A DNA stretch of 64,000 nucleotides from Bacillus sp. FJAT-27225 (GTDB taxonomy: Bacteria; Bacillota; Bacilli; Bacillales; Cytobacillaceae): NCBI RefSeq assembly GCF_001685025.1, contig NZ_MAYU01000012.1:1-64000 (forward strand). Direction: 5' to 3'. Shown in pieces: positions 16,449-25,327 of this stretch. Below the pieces are notes generated by a model that saw only the letters and a list, made by a program, of their open reading frames with translations, searched no databases and was not told the DNA's origin. Within the stretch, counting starts at the first letter, position 1, and each line of letters opens with the position of its first letter. The position numbers and the translations under genes were made by a program.

Positions 16449-17207
16449 TTATAAAGTCTTCTGCGTTGTAAAGTGCCCGTTTCTTAGGAGCGGGACTTCA
16501 GTATACACATCTATTCGGGAACAGTGGGTGACGTCGGCTTCAAATCCTTTTTCGCGAAGCTCCCTGCCACTCCCTGACTCCCATATAAGGTTGCTGATGT
16601 TATCACGTTGTTGGCTGTATGCACCTTCACAGACTAGTGCTTCCGGTGACTTTTCACCTTCCAACAACGAAACGATTGCCCCAGCAGCCAAATAATCTTC
16701 TATTGAAGGCCGCAATGAGTCTTCGTGCTCTCTCGAATCATTCCATTGTTCCCCACACGGAATGACCGTAATAGCTGAACGAGTTTCCTGCTTGATATTG
16801 TTAGCAACCTTCGCTACTGAGGATAAGTTTAAGAAAGAGCCGATTAATAGGGCCGGAACCTGTTCCGCTACCCATGTGCAAAATGCCCCGTTTAAGGAGG
16901 TAAGCACAAACTTTCTTCCTTTATGAGTACTGTTAAAAGAAACCGGCGAAAGTGTCGCCCTGCTAATCTTTGCAGCCTCGGCACGGCCTAGTATGTATTC
17001 ACCGCCAATTTTTTCGGCATACAATTTGCCATCAAGATGAGGCGGATACGGATAGATGGAACACCCATGATGAAGGGCTGTCACTACTGTTGAGGAAAAA
17101 CTAAGGACATCTACTACGATCACAATATCTCCGCGACCGGCTGCATCCCTTGCTCCTTTTCTTCCCCATTCAACGCGGATGGAATAGCCCGATTGACCAA
17201 ATATCAT
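16449..17207 (-). CDS. 2-phosphosulfolactate phosphatase-like (ComB family)
   Basis: A 252-residue ComB-family protein. VIVVDVLSFSSTVVTAL near residue 30 matches the family VDVLRATS-type motif, and the GGEYILGRAEAAK, LTSLNGAF and VIPCGE segments are conserved landmarks. The archetype removes phosphate from 2-phosphosulfolactate in coenzyme M synthesis, but bacteria carry it without coenzyme M, so the real substrate is unclear. It follows the EcsC-like gene after 14 bp, suggesting an operon. Confidence 0.82.
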   Translation of the reverse strand: MIFGQSGYSIRVEWGRKGARDAAGRGDIVIVVDVLSFSSTVVTALHHGCSIYPYPPHLDGKLYAEKIGGEYILGRAEAAKISRATLSPVSFNSTHKGRKFVLTSLNGAFCTWVAEQVPALLIGSFLNLSSVAKVANNIKQETRSAITVIPCGEQWNDSREHEDSLRPSIEDYLAAGAIVSLLEGEKSPEALVCEGAYSQQRDNISNLIWESGSGRELREKGFEADVTHCSRIDVYTEVPLLRNGHFTTQKTL

Positions 17208-17221
17208 AAATCTCCCTATAT

Positions 17222-18031
17222 CTATGATAACTTCTCGCCGTTTTGTTCGTTTTCAGCAAGCCTATCAAGGATTCTTCTTTTTTTATAAAGCATTTGGCCC
17301 GTCTCGGACAGGTCTGCAATCATGGATCGGTTTGACCAGGCACCGAAAACAATTCCTGCGATAGGAACCATTTGAAAAAGCTTTTTCCAGCCAAATTGGT
17401 CACGGTATGCATAGACAACCTCACGCCATCCCTGTAGTTCTGACATGACTTCACCCTGGCGTCCTGCTGCAGACAGGCTGTTAAGAATAGCCTGTTTACC
17501 AACAATATCAGCTGATGAGAATTGCAGGCATTTCACAATAAAGATTCTTTCGTTTTTTTCATTCGGATCATATCCATAAATCAGCGCAATTTCCTGCAAC
17601 GTCTTCAACGAAGTAGCTAAAAGGGCTGGGATGTCCACTGCCAATGTAAAGATTCCGCCGATGCCTGTACTTGCTCCCTGGAAGGCGGCGAACTTTTTCC
17701 GCTGACCGGCCAAATCACTGCATGCCTGGTCCATTGCAGCAATCGGTGCATTGGCTGCATCCGTAAAGGACTCAACTTTGTTCCCTGTGCTTTTTTCAAT
17801 CAGCTTGAATGCGGCTTTTTCATTGATTAGATATTTTCCGCCTGTCTGGATATAGCTGCCCAATTCATCAAGCAGCACACCAATTTTTTCATGAATAAAT
17901 TTCGGTGTGATTTTGTCCAGCAGCTTGTAAGGAAGCCGGCCGAGCCGCTCCCAAATCATCAGGCTGCCCTGATCCTTCTCCCATTTCCCGATTAATTCAA
18001 GTTCCTTTTGGAGCCATTCATTTGTTTCCAA
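17222..18031 (-). CDS. EcsC-family protein
   Basis: A 269-residue EcsC-domain protein: an amphipathic N-terminal helix region, then a Gly/Ala-rich middle (GASTGIGGIFTLAVDIPALL) and the ALIYGYDPNEKNERIFI motif typical of the family. EcsC is linked to the EcsAB ABC transporter in Bacillus, but these separate homologues have unknown roles, probably at the membrane. The start is TTG with GAGGTGAAGGA upstream. Likely cotranscribed with the ComB-like gene. Confidence 0.82.
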   Translation of the reverse strand: METNEWLQKELELIGKWEKDQGSLMIWERLGRLPYKLLDKITPKFIHEKIGVLLDELGSYIQTGGKYLINEKAAFKLIEKSTGNKVESFTDAANAPIAAMDQACSDLAGQRKKFAAFQGASTGIGGIFTLAVDIPALLATSLKTLQEIALIYGYDPNEKNERIFIVKCLQFSSADIVGKQAILNSLSAAGRQGEVMSELQGWREVVYAYRDQFGWKKLFQMVPIAGIVFGAWSNRSMIADLSETGQMLYKKRRILDRLAENEQNGEKLS

Positions 18032-18117
18032 CGTTCCTTCACCTCTACACTAATTGTCCTTTATTTATTTAAAAACCGCAAACTACAAAAGATGAACTAA
18101 AGAATCTGAATTTGATT

Positions 18118-18230
18118 GGAGCGGAAGGCGCGAAGACTCCTGCGGGAGAAAAGGTCAGTGGGAGACCCCGCAGGCGCTCGCGCCGAGGAGGCTCCCAGAC
18201 CGCCCGCGGAAAGCGAAGCGCCTGTAGCGC
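18118..18230. repeat. GC-rich palindromic intergenic repeat
   Basis: A ~113-bp element much richer in GC than its AT-rich surroundings, with internal complementary arms (e.g. GGAGCGGAAGGCGC, CTCCTGCGGGAG, CCGCGGAAAGCGAAGCGCC). Its wording is that of a dispersed element I know from many Bacillus/Geobacillus intergenic regions. The remaining intergenic bases (18032-18350) hold only the next gene's leader. Confidence 0.75.
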
Positions 18231-18350
18231 AAAGCTATGATAAAACTAATAAGTTCATCTAATGTAGTAATTAACGTAAAAATAGTGTTTTCGGTTTCAA
18301 GGAAATGAAATAAAATAGATGGAAATAGGATAGCAGGGTGGAGAAAAACA

Positions 18351-20039
18351 GTGATAGAACTAAAATTGCGGAATATTCTCAGGCAAGTTAAAAACGACAA
18401 CCCGCAAAAGCGCTACAATGCACTTGATGAGTTGTTTGTATATAAAAGTACGGAAAACCTTGAAGTCCAAATCGATGTATTAAAGGATATGATAAAAACG
18501 GCTGCGGGGACCTTTCCGGAACCAGTAGACAGATGGGATAATCCATCCTATTATTTAACCGATTTTGTCTGTGACTTCCCGATGGCGGAAGTTGTTGAGT
18601 CACTCATCAAGCATTTTGATGGACTTAGTCTCCTCGCAAAGGAAAGAGCGACTGAATTCCTTCTAGGCACAGAGAATGAAAAGATTTTCTTTTTCCTTGA
18701 AGAAAAGCTTGTAGGGCTTATTAACGATTCCGAGGAGTTTGTTATTCCGGTAACAGAGCTTTCTTCGTATCCCGTTTTATCGCGTGATATCCTGGACAAA
18801 ACTTTATCAAAATTACAGTCTTCACACTATAAATACATGATGTACGATTTAATTTTGGCAGTGAATGCATCCGGACTGGAACTCGGATATAAAAGCGAGG
18901 CTATCCTTCCGTCGATTTTGGAAGACTATCATGGAACAAAACAGCAGTATATGAAGTTTGACAGTGATTATTCTACTAAATACGTTTATTCTTCCTGGAA
19001 GGATAATTATTTCTATATCCGCAGCAGAATGAGGCTGTTCATCAGTTTAATGGAGTACTATTTTACGAGTGAAACCGAAAATGAGCTTAAAGAGGCATTA
19101 CAGTTCAGGGATCCGGTCATTAAGTCTGAGGCAATGTTGGCCTGCTTGGCGAAGAACCTCCCTGTTGAACCAAAAGTGATTTATGACTGTGCGGAGAATA
19201 TTGAAAGCGCGGAAATGGTTTATTGGGAATTACACAGCAAAAATCGGGAGCACTTGTATCCAATTAAAGATGGAAAGCAGCAGCACCTTGCAAAAACAAG
19301 GCTATTCTCGACGATCATCAATTTGCCTGAAGACGAAGAAGGCGTGGGCCATTTTCCCGAAAACATTCAGGTAATCGATAAAATCGATACCGAAAACTTT
19401 TATGGACAGCCTGTGCGCTACTTGATGATGAGCTTTGAGGAACTTGGCCGGACGTATGTAGGATGGGTCGGGGGATTTGCCCTTGAGGACGGAGATGATA
19501 CAGCTCATCTTTGGGACGGAACATATACAGAATTCGTTGAGCTTGATTCCATGCTAATTGACGAGCATAAGCAGGTCTTTTTCAAGAGCCGGGAAGAAGA
19601 AAAAGCGGATTATATGAACTCTGTTTATTTTGAAAGCAAGCCAAAGCTCAGCAAAGGGCTATGGTTTTTTATTGCCCTTGTGATTACTCACTGGGTAAGA
19701 ATTGCGCTTGATGGCTTCCAGGGCCCATTTTGGCCTTCATTGGCATTTACCGCGCTCGGTGGAGCCCTTGCCCTTTATGAACTTCAGAAAAATAAAACCA
19801 GGAGCATTTCAATTGTCGGCCAGCAACTGGTGATGAGAGACGGGAAAAAGGCTCAAAACATCGCTCTCCATGACATAAAGCGGGTTGAATATAATAAAAA
19901 ACATATTATGGTTTACGGCAGAGACAAGCAGCTCGCGTTGAAATTCCCGCTTAAGTGGGTAAGATATGAGCTCTTTTACCACCATATGAAGGAACACACA
20001 AGCCACTTAAAAGAAACGCCGTTTGTGCAGCCATATTAA
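18351..20039 (+). CDS. Large protein of unknown function with C-terminal membrane hairpin
   Basis: A 562-residue protein I do not recognise. Residues 1-430 are soluble and mainly helical, with HEAT-like stretches near the start (NILRQVKNDNPQKRYNALDE) suggesting a protein-interaction solenoid. Two membrane helices follow at about 438-455 and 461-480, then a ~80-residue beta-rich tail resembling the membrane-proximal PH-like domains of Bacillus proteins (SISIVGQQLVMRDGKK...). Starts at GTG with GGTGGAGA upstream. Single gene with its own terminator. Confidence 0.7.
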   Translation: MIELKLRNILRQVKNDNPQKRYNALDELFVYKSTENLEVQIDVLKDMIKTAAGTFPEPVDRWDNPSYYLTDFVCDFPMAEVVESLIKHFDGLSLLAKERATEFLLGTENEKIFFFLEEKLVGLINDSEEFVIPVTELSSYPVLSRDILDKTLSKLQSSHYKYMMYDLILAVNASGLELGYKSEAILPSILEDYHGTKQQYMKFDSDYSTKYVYSSWKDNYFYIRSRMRLFISLMEYYFTSETENELKEALQFRDPVIKSEAMLACLAKNLPVEPKVIYDCAENIESAEMVYWELHSKNREHLYPIKDGKQQHLAKTRLFSTIINLPEDEEGVGHFPENIQVIDKIDTENFYGQPVRYLMMSFEELGRTYVGWVGGFALEDGDDTAHLWDGTYTEFVELDSMLIDEHKQVFFKSREEEKADYMNSVYFESKPKLSKGLWFFIALVITHWVRIALDGFQGPFWPSLAFTALGGALALYELQKNKTRSISIVGQQLVMRDGKKAQNIALHDIKRVEYNKKHIMVYGRDKQLALKFPLKWVRYELFYHHMKEHTSHLKETPFVQPY

Positions 20040-20041
20040 GT

Positions 20042-20071
20042 TTAAGCCGGAGATTGACTCCGGCTTTTTAC
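20042..20071 (+). terminator. Terminator of the 562-residue gene
   Basis: AGCCGGAG / CTCCGGCT stem, ATTGA loop, then TTTTTA. Confidence 0.9.
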
Positions 20072-20083
20072 ATTGGGAGGTTT

Positions 20084-20395
20084 CTAAGGCTTTGAATTGA
20101 TGGTCCATGCCAAACCGAACATGAGGCCAAGAAAAATAAATATAAATAAACAGAGCCCAATTCCCCAGTAAGCATATAATCTTGACTGCTTAGACGAGAA
20201 TAAGCCCATTATCCCAAGCATGAGCCCTGCCATCGGTAGGGTATTGATAAAAAAGTCCGGGAATCCATTCGCTTTTAGGAGCAATCCGATATTCAGACTA
20301 AACAATGCAATCAAAGCTGATACAAACGATAAGAATCCAGCAATAGACGAGATTCTATGGAGTTTTTGTTTATACTTCCCTATTTCCAGTTCCAT
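20084..20395 (-). CDS. Small three-helix membrane protein in the ECF sigma operon
   Basis: A 103-residue protein with three hydrophobic segments (about 14-36, 48-64, 76-97). No family recognised. Its ATG overlaps the end of the anti-sigma gene by 16 nt and has GGGGAAGTGA before it, so it is the third gene of the sigma operon. It may be an extra membrane component of the sensing system or an unrelated passenger. Confidence 0.65.
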   Translation of the reverse strand: MELEIGKYKQKLHRISSIAGFLSFVSALIALFSLNIGLLLKANGFPDFFINTLPMAGLMLGIMGLFSSKQSRLYAYWGIGLCLFIFIFLGLMFGLAWTINSKP

Positions 20396-21411
20396 AATTT
20401 CACTTCCCCTACCTTCATACTGCGAACGAGTTCATCGTTTTCCAGAGTACGCAGTGCAGGTACTGGTCCAGTAACGACCGCCCCATATACATGGATTCCG
20501 TTCGCTTTTAGATACTCGATTCTTTCGGTTAATACTAAGGATTTTGAACTGCTAACTATTGTCGCTGTTTCCTCATTTTTTTCAAGAAGTTCCAAAATGT
20601 CCATGAATACTTCCTCGTTGCTGTGATCTCTGCCGTTAAACGGAGACCAAGTCGTCTGGTCAACCTGGGCTGGATAACCGATTGGTGATACAGGCACTCC
20701 CTCCTGGTCTAATTGTTTTGCTTCAAAACCAGTGTCTACAGCAAGCCAGCGAACCTCAATATCATCCCCAAAACGGTTTTTAACCTCTTCAGGATCCAAT
20801 AGTTCATTAAGGGATAGATATACCTCAGCCACAGTTCCATCAGGAAGGCCTTCAAGAATATTCCATTCCACAGCTCGGCCAAGAGGCGCTGGGGCATCCG
20901 GGTGAACTAATATCTGAGGATCTTGTGTAGAAATCTCCGGCATCGGCCTATCAAGCAACATATTTCTTTTCGGGAAGCTCGGTTTATCAAAAGCATGGTA
21001 AATTTCATATTCCCCTGCCTTATAATCTTCCTTGCCGATCCTTTTAAAAACGTCAAATGTTAAGGTCATTGAGAAGAATCCTATATCCTCTTCTAGTTCC
21101 ATCTCCTCCAAACTCATATTTGGTTCGGTAACATAAATGGTTTTGGACGCAACCTCAATTAAATTGTTAGCTTTTCCGCCAATCACATAGTAAAGATAGG
21201 TTCCCAGCGTCATCACAGGAACAATCAATAGTAATAATGCAAGGCTGATAAGGATATTCGTCAGCAAAGCAGAATGTTTACTTCTTTGGACAATCCGTTT
21301 TTGTTCTTTTTCATCATGTGCATGAGTTTTCTCAAATTCATTTATAGATTCGTTAATAAATGAAGTATAAATATCTACATCCGATTTATTATTTTTATCC
21401 TTGTCCTTCAT
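20380..21411 (-). CDS. Membrane anti-sigma factor (Sigma_reg_N/C type)
   Basis: A 343-residue protein: cytosolic N-terminus (about 1-45), one membrane helix (about 50-72), and a large extracellular part. The N-terminal region (FINESINEFEKTHAHDEKEQ plus the helix) and the C-terminal domain (about 170-335) match the paired sigma factor regulator N/C domains found beside ECF sigma factors in Bacillus. It should hold the sigma factor inactive at the membrane until an envelope signal arrives. It overlaps the sigma gene by 17 nt. Confidence 0.85.
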   Translation of the reverse strand: MKDKDKNNKSDVDIYTSFINESINEFEKTHAHDEKEQKRIVQRSKHSALLTNILISLALLLLIVPVMTLGTYLYYVIGGKANNLIEVASKTIYVTEPNMSLEEMELEEDIGFFSMTLTFDVFKRIGKEDYKAGEYEIYHAFDKPSFPKRNMLLDRPMPEISTQDPQILVHPDAPAPLGRAVEWNILEGLPDGTVAEVYLSLNELLDPEEVKNRFGDDIEVRWLAVDTGFEAKQLDQEGVPVSPIGYPAQVDQTTWSPFNGRDHSNEEVFMDILELLEKNEETATIVSSSKSLVLTERIEYLKANGIHVYGAVVTGPVPALRTLENDELVRSMKVGEVKLWNWK

Positions 21412-21910
21412 ACAAGTTCCTCCTTTCTTTTACCCTCGCTATGATCCTTTTTCGTCCCCTGTACAAATGGCTTTTCAATGTGTTAATCTTCATCCCCAAA
21501 ATTGCTGCTGCATCCTGATTACTCATCTTGTGCAGGTCGCATAACAGAATAACATGTTTCTCTTCCTCTTTTAATGAGTCTATATCTTGAAGGAGAAGCT
21601 GAAAGCTTTCTTTTTCAAGGATGCTTTTTTCAGGCGACGAAATTGGCATTGAAGCACTTTCTTGTACTTCCCCCACTTTATCTGTAATGACCAGCCTTTT
21701 ACTTTTCCGCGTTGAGTCTATAAAAGCATGATAAGCTACCTTAAAAAGCCAAGCCTTTATATTGGAAATCTCCTCATCGGCCAGTTGGATGTAGGCACGG
21801 TAGAAAGCCTCTTGCACTAAATCCTCAGCAGCATGGTGATCTTTTGAAAGGGAAAATAGATAGCGATATAAATCTTTTACATAAACCCGATAAACCTCAT
21901 CCAACTCCAA
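21395..21910 (-). CDS. ECF-type RNA polymerase sigma factor
   Basis: A 171-residue ECF sigma factor: region 2 (DEVYRVYVKDLYRYLFSLS...AAEDLVQEAFYRAY) and region 4 (LLCDLHKMSNQDAAAILGMK, SHLYRGRKRI). An ATG exists at 21937, but that codon overlaps the -10 of the ECF promoter described here. The TTG at 21910, with AAAGGGGG 8 nt upstream, gives the standard MELDEVYR N-terminus. First gene of a three-gene operon with its anti-sigma. Confidence 0.92.
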   Translation of the reverse strand: MELDEVYRVYVKDLYRYLFSLSKDHHAAEDLVQEAFYRAYIQLADEEISNIKAWLFKVAYHAFIDSTRKSKRLVITDKVGEVQESASMPISSPEKSILEKESFQLLLQDIDSLKEEEKHVILLCDLHKMSNQDAAAILGMKINTLKSHLYRGRKRIIARVKERRNLYEGQG

Positions 21911-21933
21911 CCTTTTTCCCCCTTTCAATACAT

Positions 21934-21961
21934 CCACGTTTCGACACTGTAAAAAGTTGCA
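21934..21961 (-). promoter_or_regulatory. Autoregulatory ECF promoter
   Basis: -35 TGCAACTTTTT (from 21961) and -10 CGTGG (21938-21934), with 17 bp between AAC and CGT, the AAC/CGT pattern of ECF sigma promoters. Transcription would begin just upstream of the TTG start, implying positive autoregulation. Confidence 0.65.
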
Positions 21962-22154
21962 AAATACATAAATTTAATTGAACATTTTTATTTATTGATT
22001 TGGACTGCATTTATTAACGTATAAGAATCTCTTTTTCAAAACTAGAATCCTTTATTTCAGGTACTTCCCATCACTTTTCTAAAATGCTACTCTATATGTA
22101 TCTACTCTTCCGATACTTTCAATCGCTTTTATAAATAGAAGGGAGGACTTCGAA

Positions 22155-23063
22155 TTGGATTTCCATCAATTATTTGTTTTTACAAAAGTTGTCGAACATA
22201 AAAGTTTCTCAAAAGCTGCAGAAGAAATATTCCTCAGCCAATCAACTGTGTCATCCCATATCCAGTCGCTGGAGAAAATGCTCAACGTCAAGCTGTTTGA
22301 CCGGGTTGGCCGTGAAAATATCCTGACCCCGCATGGAAAACGGCTTTACGAGTGGGCACAAAAATTACTGCTCATGAAGGATGAAGCCTTACTCGACTTG
22401 AATCAGGGAATGGCAGAATTTCGCGGTGTCATCACGATGGCCGCTAGCTCGGTACCCGGCCAGTTTATCCTTCCTAAAATGGTTAAAAGTTTTAGGGATG
22501 AATATCCTGCTGCCACTTTTAATATCTTACAATTTCCTTCCCGAACTGTGGCAGATAAAGTGTTGAGCGGTGCTGTCGATTTTGGTGTACTAGGTGAAAA
22601 GTATGAAAATGAAAAACTTGAATACTTTCCCTTATTAAAAGAAAAGTTGGTGCTTGTGACCCCTACAACAATTAAATTGAAAGAAAAGGTTAAAATTGAG
22701 GATGTTGCTTCATATCCATTTGTTATGCGGCATTCCGATTCAGGAACGAATTCAATTCTGGAGCGGTTCTTGAAGAAAAACAAGTTGCCAAAGGACCAAT
22801 TGAATATCATTGCGTATACCGATTCAGGGCAAAGCTTAATCCAATTTGTCAGGCAGGGAATTGGAATTTCCATCATGTCTGAAATCGCGGCAAAGGACTA
22901 TGCCGAACAAAAGCTCGTAAATCTCTATTCCATTGAAGGCTTTGAAGATGACCGCTATTTTTATTTGGTTTACAACGTAAATAAGACACTTCCGCTAATC
23001 TCGAAGTTATTTGTTGAGTTTGTGACCAAGAACAAAGGGTTTATCCTGAAGGACAGCGAATAG
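22155..23063 (+). CDS. LysR-family regulator (CysL-like)
   Basis: A 302-residue LysR regulator: N-terminal winged HTH (FVFTKVVEHKSFSKAAEEIF, LSQSTVSSHIQSLE) and a type 2 periplasmic-binding fold co-inducer domain (about 90-295). The N-terminus resembles the CysL / selenium-metabolism LysR group, but the ligand cannot be told. The start is TTG with GGGAGG 8 nt before. It is followed 49 bp later by an acetyltransferase gene and is divergent from the sigma operon. Confidence 0.87.
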   Translation: MDFHQLFVFTKVVEHKSFSKAAEEIFLSQSTVSSHIQSLEKMLNVKLFDRVGRENILTPHGKRLYEWAQKLLLMKDEALLDLNQGMAEFRGVITMAASSVPGQFILPKMVKSFRDEYPAATFNILQFPSRTVADKVLSGAVDFGVLGEKYENEKLEYFPLLKEKLVLVTPTTIKLKEKVKIEDVASYPFVMRHSDSGTNSILERFLKKNKLPKDQLNIIAYTDSGQSLIQFVRQGIGISIMSEIAAKDYAEQKLVNLYSIEGFEDDRYFYLVYNVNKTLPLISKLFVEFVTKNKGFILKDSE

Positions 23064-23111
23064 ATAAAAGCCTGGTAAGTAGATAGAAGAGTTAGTTAGA
23101 GGGGGATTGGG

Positions 23112-23939
23112 ATGGCTTTAACAAAAACACAGCTTGATGAAATAAAACATTTACAGCAACTATGTGAACAAGAAGGCGGATTTAGCCTTAAGCTCAATTG
23201 GGATATGCTGCAGTCACGCAAGCAGGGCAGCAAGGAGGATTTCTTTCATTACGAGAACGGGATGCTAGTTGGCTTCCTTGGTGTTTATGGTTTTGGCAAC
23301 AAGGTCGAAATTTGCGGGATGGTCCATCCGCTTTACCGAAGAAAAGGGATTTTCACAAAGCTATTAAATGCCGGGGTAACGGAGGCAAAACAAAGGGGTG
23401 CAAGGGTGATCCTTTTAAATGCCCCTGCTGGTTCCCAGTCTGCAAAAGGCTTCCTTACCCAGGTCCCAAATCGGCATCATATGACTGAATACCAAATGAA
23501 ATGGCAGGGCCAGGAACCACATCGACATCAAAAAATTGTGCTTCGCCCTTCCAGTGAAGAAGACAAAGCTCTTGAAATTCGGCTCGAAGTCGAGTGCTTT
23601 GGGTTCGCCGAGCAGGAGGCGGCTGAATTTTACGATGAACTTAAGGCTGCAAGCAGCGAAGAATTTTATATCATCGAGGCGGACGATAAGCCGGTCGGAA
23701 AAATGCGTGTAGACCATCCTGATGAAGAAGCATGGATATATGGTTTCGCAGTCCTTCCCGAGCATCAGGGCCAAGGAATTGGACGTAATGCACTTGCCTG
23801 GATCATTGAAAAAGAACATAAGAATGGTTTTCCGGTCTTTCTCGAGGTTGAGGCAAAAAACGCCCATGCCCTTGGATTGTATGAATCTGTCGGTTTCAAA
23901 TCCTTCCACGCCCAGGAGTATTATGAATACATTGTATAA
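23112..23939 (+). CDS. Tandem-domain GNAT acetyltransferase
   Basis: A 275-residue protein with two GNAT folds. The first (about 1-135) has the acetyl-CoA region VHPLYRRKGIFTKLLNAGV; the second (about 140-275) has VLPEHQGQGIGRNALAWIIE and the C-terminal NAHALGLYESVGFK motif. The second domain keeps the canonical Q/R-x-x-G-x-G/A. Substrate unknown; it could acetylate an amine metabolite or a protein N-terminus. Ends in a strong terminator. Confidence 0.88.
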   Translation: MALTKTQLDEIKHLQQLCEQEGGFSLKLNWDMLQSRKQGSKEDFFHYENGMLVGFLGVYGFGNKVEICGMVHPLYRRKGIFTKLLNAGVTEAKQRGARVILLNAPAGSQSAKGFLTQVPNRHHMTEYQMKWQGQEPHRHQKIVLRPSSEEDKALEIRLEVECFGFAEQEAAEFYDELKAASSEEFYIIEADDKPVGKMRVDHPDEEAWIYGFAVLPEHQGQGIGRNALAWIIEKEHKNGFPVFLEVEAKNAHALGLYESVGFKSFHAQEYYEYIV

Positions 23940-23940
23940 G

Positions 23941-23980
23941 CGAAAAGCGCCTCTGCCGGTACGGCAAAGGCGCTTTTCTT
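23941..23980. terminator. Bidirectional terminator
   Basis: AAAAGCGCCT / AGGCGCTTTT stem with an inner CTGCCG/CGGCA helix, serving the acetyltransferase (plus) and TsaA-like (minus) genes. Confidence 0.88.
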
Positions 23981-24437
23981 ATTCCCAATAGTTTTTCATC
24001 AGTTCGGTTGACCATTCAGGCTGCTTAATCTCTTCCTGCGGCAAAAATTCCTTCATAACTGGCTTAATATCTATAACCGGAGTACCGTCAATAGCATCGA
24101 GTCCCGCTACAGTTAGCTTGCTGCCTTCCACTTTTACCAAACGGACAATTGTCGAACCAATCCTGTTTGGACGGCTCTTGCTTCTTTGAGCAAAAATCCC
24201 GGTCATTGGCCAATCCGGGTTGTTCCTCGGCCGGCGGGCACATGTTTCAATTTTGTCTTCACCGACAAGATGAAACAGGAACAAAATTTCAAGGTGTGAA
24301 AAATCCTCAATTCCCTTTAGGCATGTACCATCCAGGATTTCGTTCATTTCAATAACGGAGGTGACTTCTCCCCAATGATCATCTTCTGGTGTTTTACGAG
24401 AATTTAGCACCCTTCCTACTGGCTTGACCATAAACAT
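23979..24437 (-). CDS. TsaA/TrmO-like tRNA methyltransferase
   Basis: A 152-residue TsaA-domain protein with family landmarks: VKPVGRVLNSR at the start, LKGIEDFSHLEILFLFH, RRPRNNPDWPMTGIFAQRS and NRIGSTIVRL. The E. coli relative TrmO N6-methylates t6A37 in some tRNAs using SAM. GGGAGGA at 6-nt spacing supports the ATG at 24437. A single gene on the minus strand. Confidence 0.82.
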   Translation of the reverse strand: MFMVKPVGRVLNSRKTPEDDHWGEVTSVIEMNEILDGTCLKGIEDFSHLEILFLFHLVGEDKIETCARRPRNNPDWPMTGIFAQRSKSRPNRIGSTIVRLVKVEGSKLTVAGLDAIDGTPVIDIKPVMKEFLPQEEIKQPEWSTELMKNYWE

Positions 24438-24484
24438 GACGATTCCTCCCATTGAGAATATTATGCAGTTTCCATTATATCCAA

Positions 24485-25327
24485 TTAATGAATTTGGCTT
24501 TCAAACAAGGCGTTTCGCTTATTAAACTTTGTCATCACTTTAAGCAGGACGCCGTTAGCCACCAGAAGCACCAGGCCAATTACAAACAAAAGCAGTGGGC
24601 TCAGGAAAAATAAACCTGTTGCCTGGCTAATCAGGATTCCAACAATCGGCAGGACCAACAGGCCGCCAAACTGCTGGGCCTCCTGAAACGTCTTCACTTT
24701 TGCAGACACAAACACATTCAGGATAATTGTAAGTAATACTAATGCAGGGGTAACCCAGAACATGACCAAAAGCCAGACACTTTTCAAAAATAAAAGCTCC
24801 TTGAAATATGGGTACGTTATAAGATTGATGACAACTACATCAATAAAATAGACAGCAAACAGAATCCCTAAAGCGGGCAGTAGTGAGGCAAGAACTTTGC
24901 CAACGAATAAATCGACAACACTGATCGGGGCAAACAACAGTGTTTCGAGTGTTTTCCGTTCCTTTTCCCCGGCAAAGCTGTTGGAAGCCGTAACCGACGA
25001 ATTAATAATAGCGGTTAATAGAAAAAACGGGATCGACATAAAAGATAGGAAAAAGTAGGTGAACTTGCTGCCTAAATCCGGCAATGAAGCCAGCAATTCC
25101 GCCATATCCCTGTCCGGGAAACTGGCAATGAAAGAGTTAATCGGCTTTTCAATATCCTTAGCATCGGCAGCAAACACATTGGTATGGAGTCCAAGATATG
25201 CCATCACCGATGGGAGAACTGTACAAAGCATAAGAGCAACAAAAATCATTGGCACCCAAACCTTCTTTGACGAGAAGGTTTCCTTTATATCTTTCTTTGC
25301 GATTGCGGTTATAATGGCTCTATTCAT
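24485..25327 (-). CDS. ABC-2 type exporter permease
   Basis: A 280-residue permease with about six membrane helices and the SFAGEKERKTLETLLFAPIS loop motif typical of ABC-2/NatB-like permeases. A large extracellular loop follows the first helix. The ATG at 25327 lies 8 nt inside the end of the ATPase gene, consistent with coupled translation. Together they form a two-gene exporter; Na+, drug or peptide export are all possible. Confidence 0.87.
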   Translation of the reverse strand: MNRAIITAIAKKDIKETFSSKKVWVPMIFVALMLCTVLPSVMAYLGLHTNVFAADAKDIEKPINSFIASFPDRDMAELLASLPDLGSKFTYFFLSFMSIPFFLLTAIINSSVTASNSFAGEKERKTLETLLFAPISVVDLFVGKVLASLLPALGILFAVYFIDVVVINLITYPYFKELLFLKSVWLLVMFWVTPALVLLTIILNVFVSAKVKTFQEAQQFGGLLVLPIVGILISQATGLFFLSPLLLFVIGLVLLVANGVLLKVMTKFNKRNALFESQIH

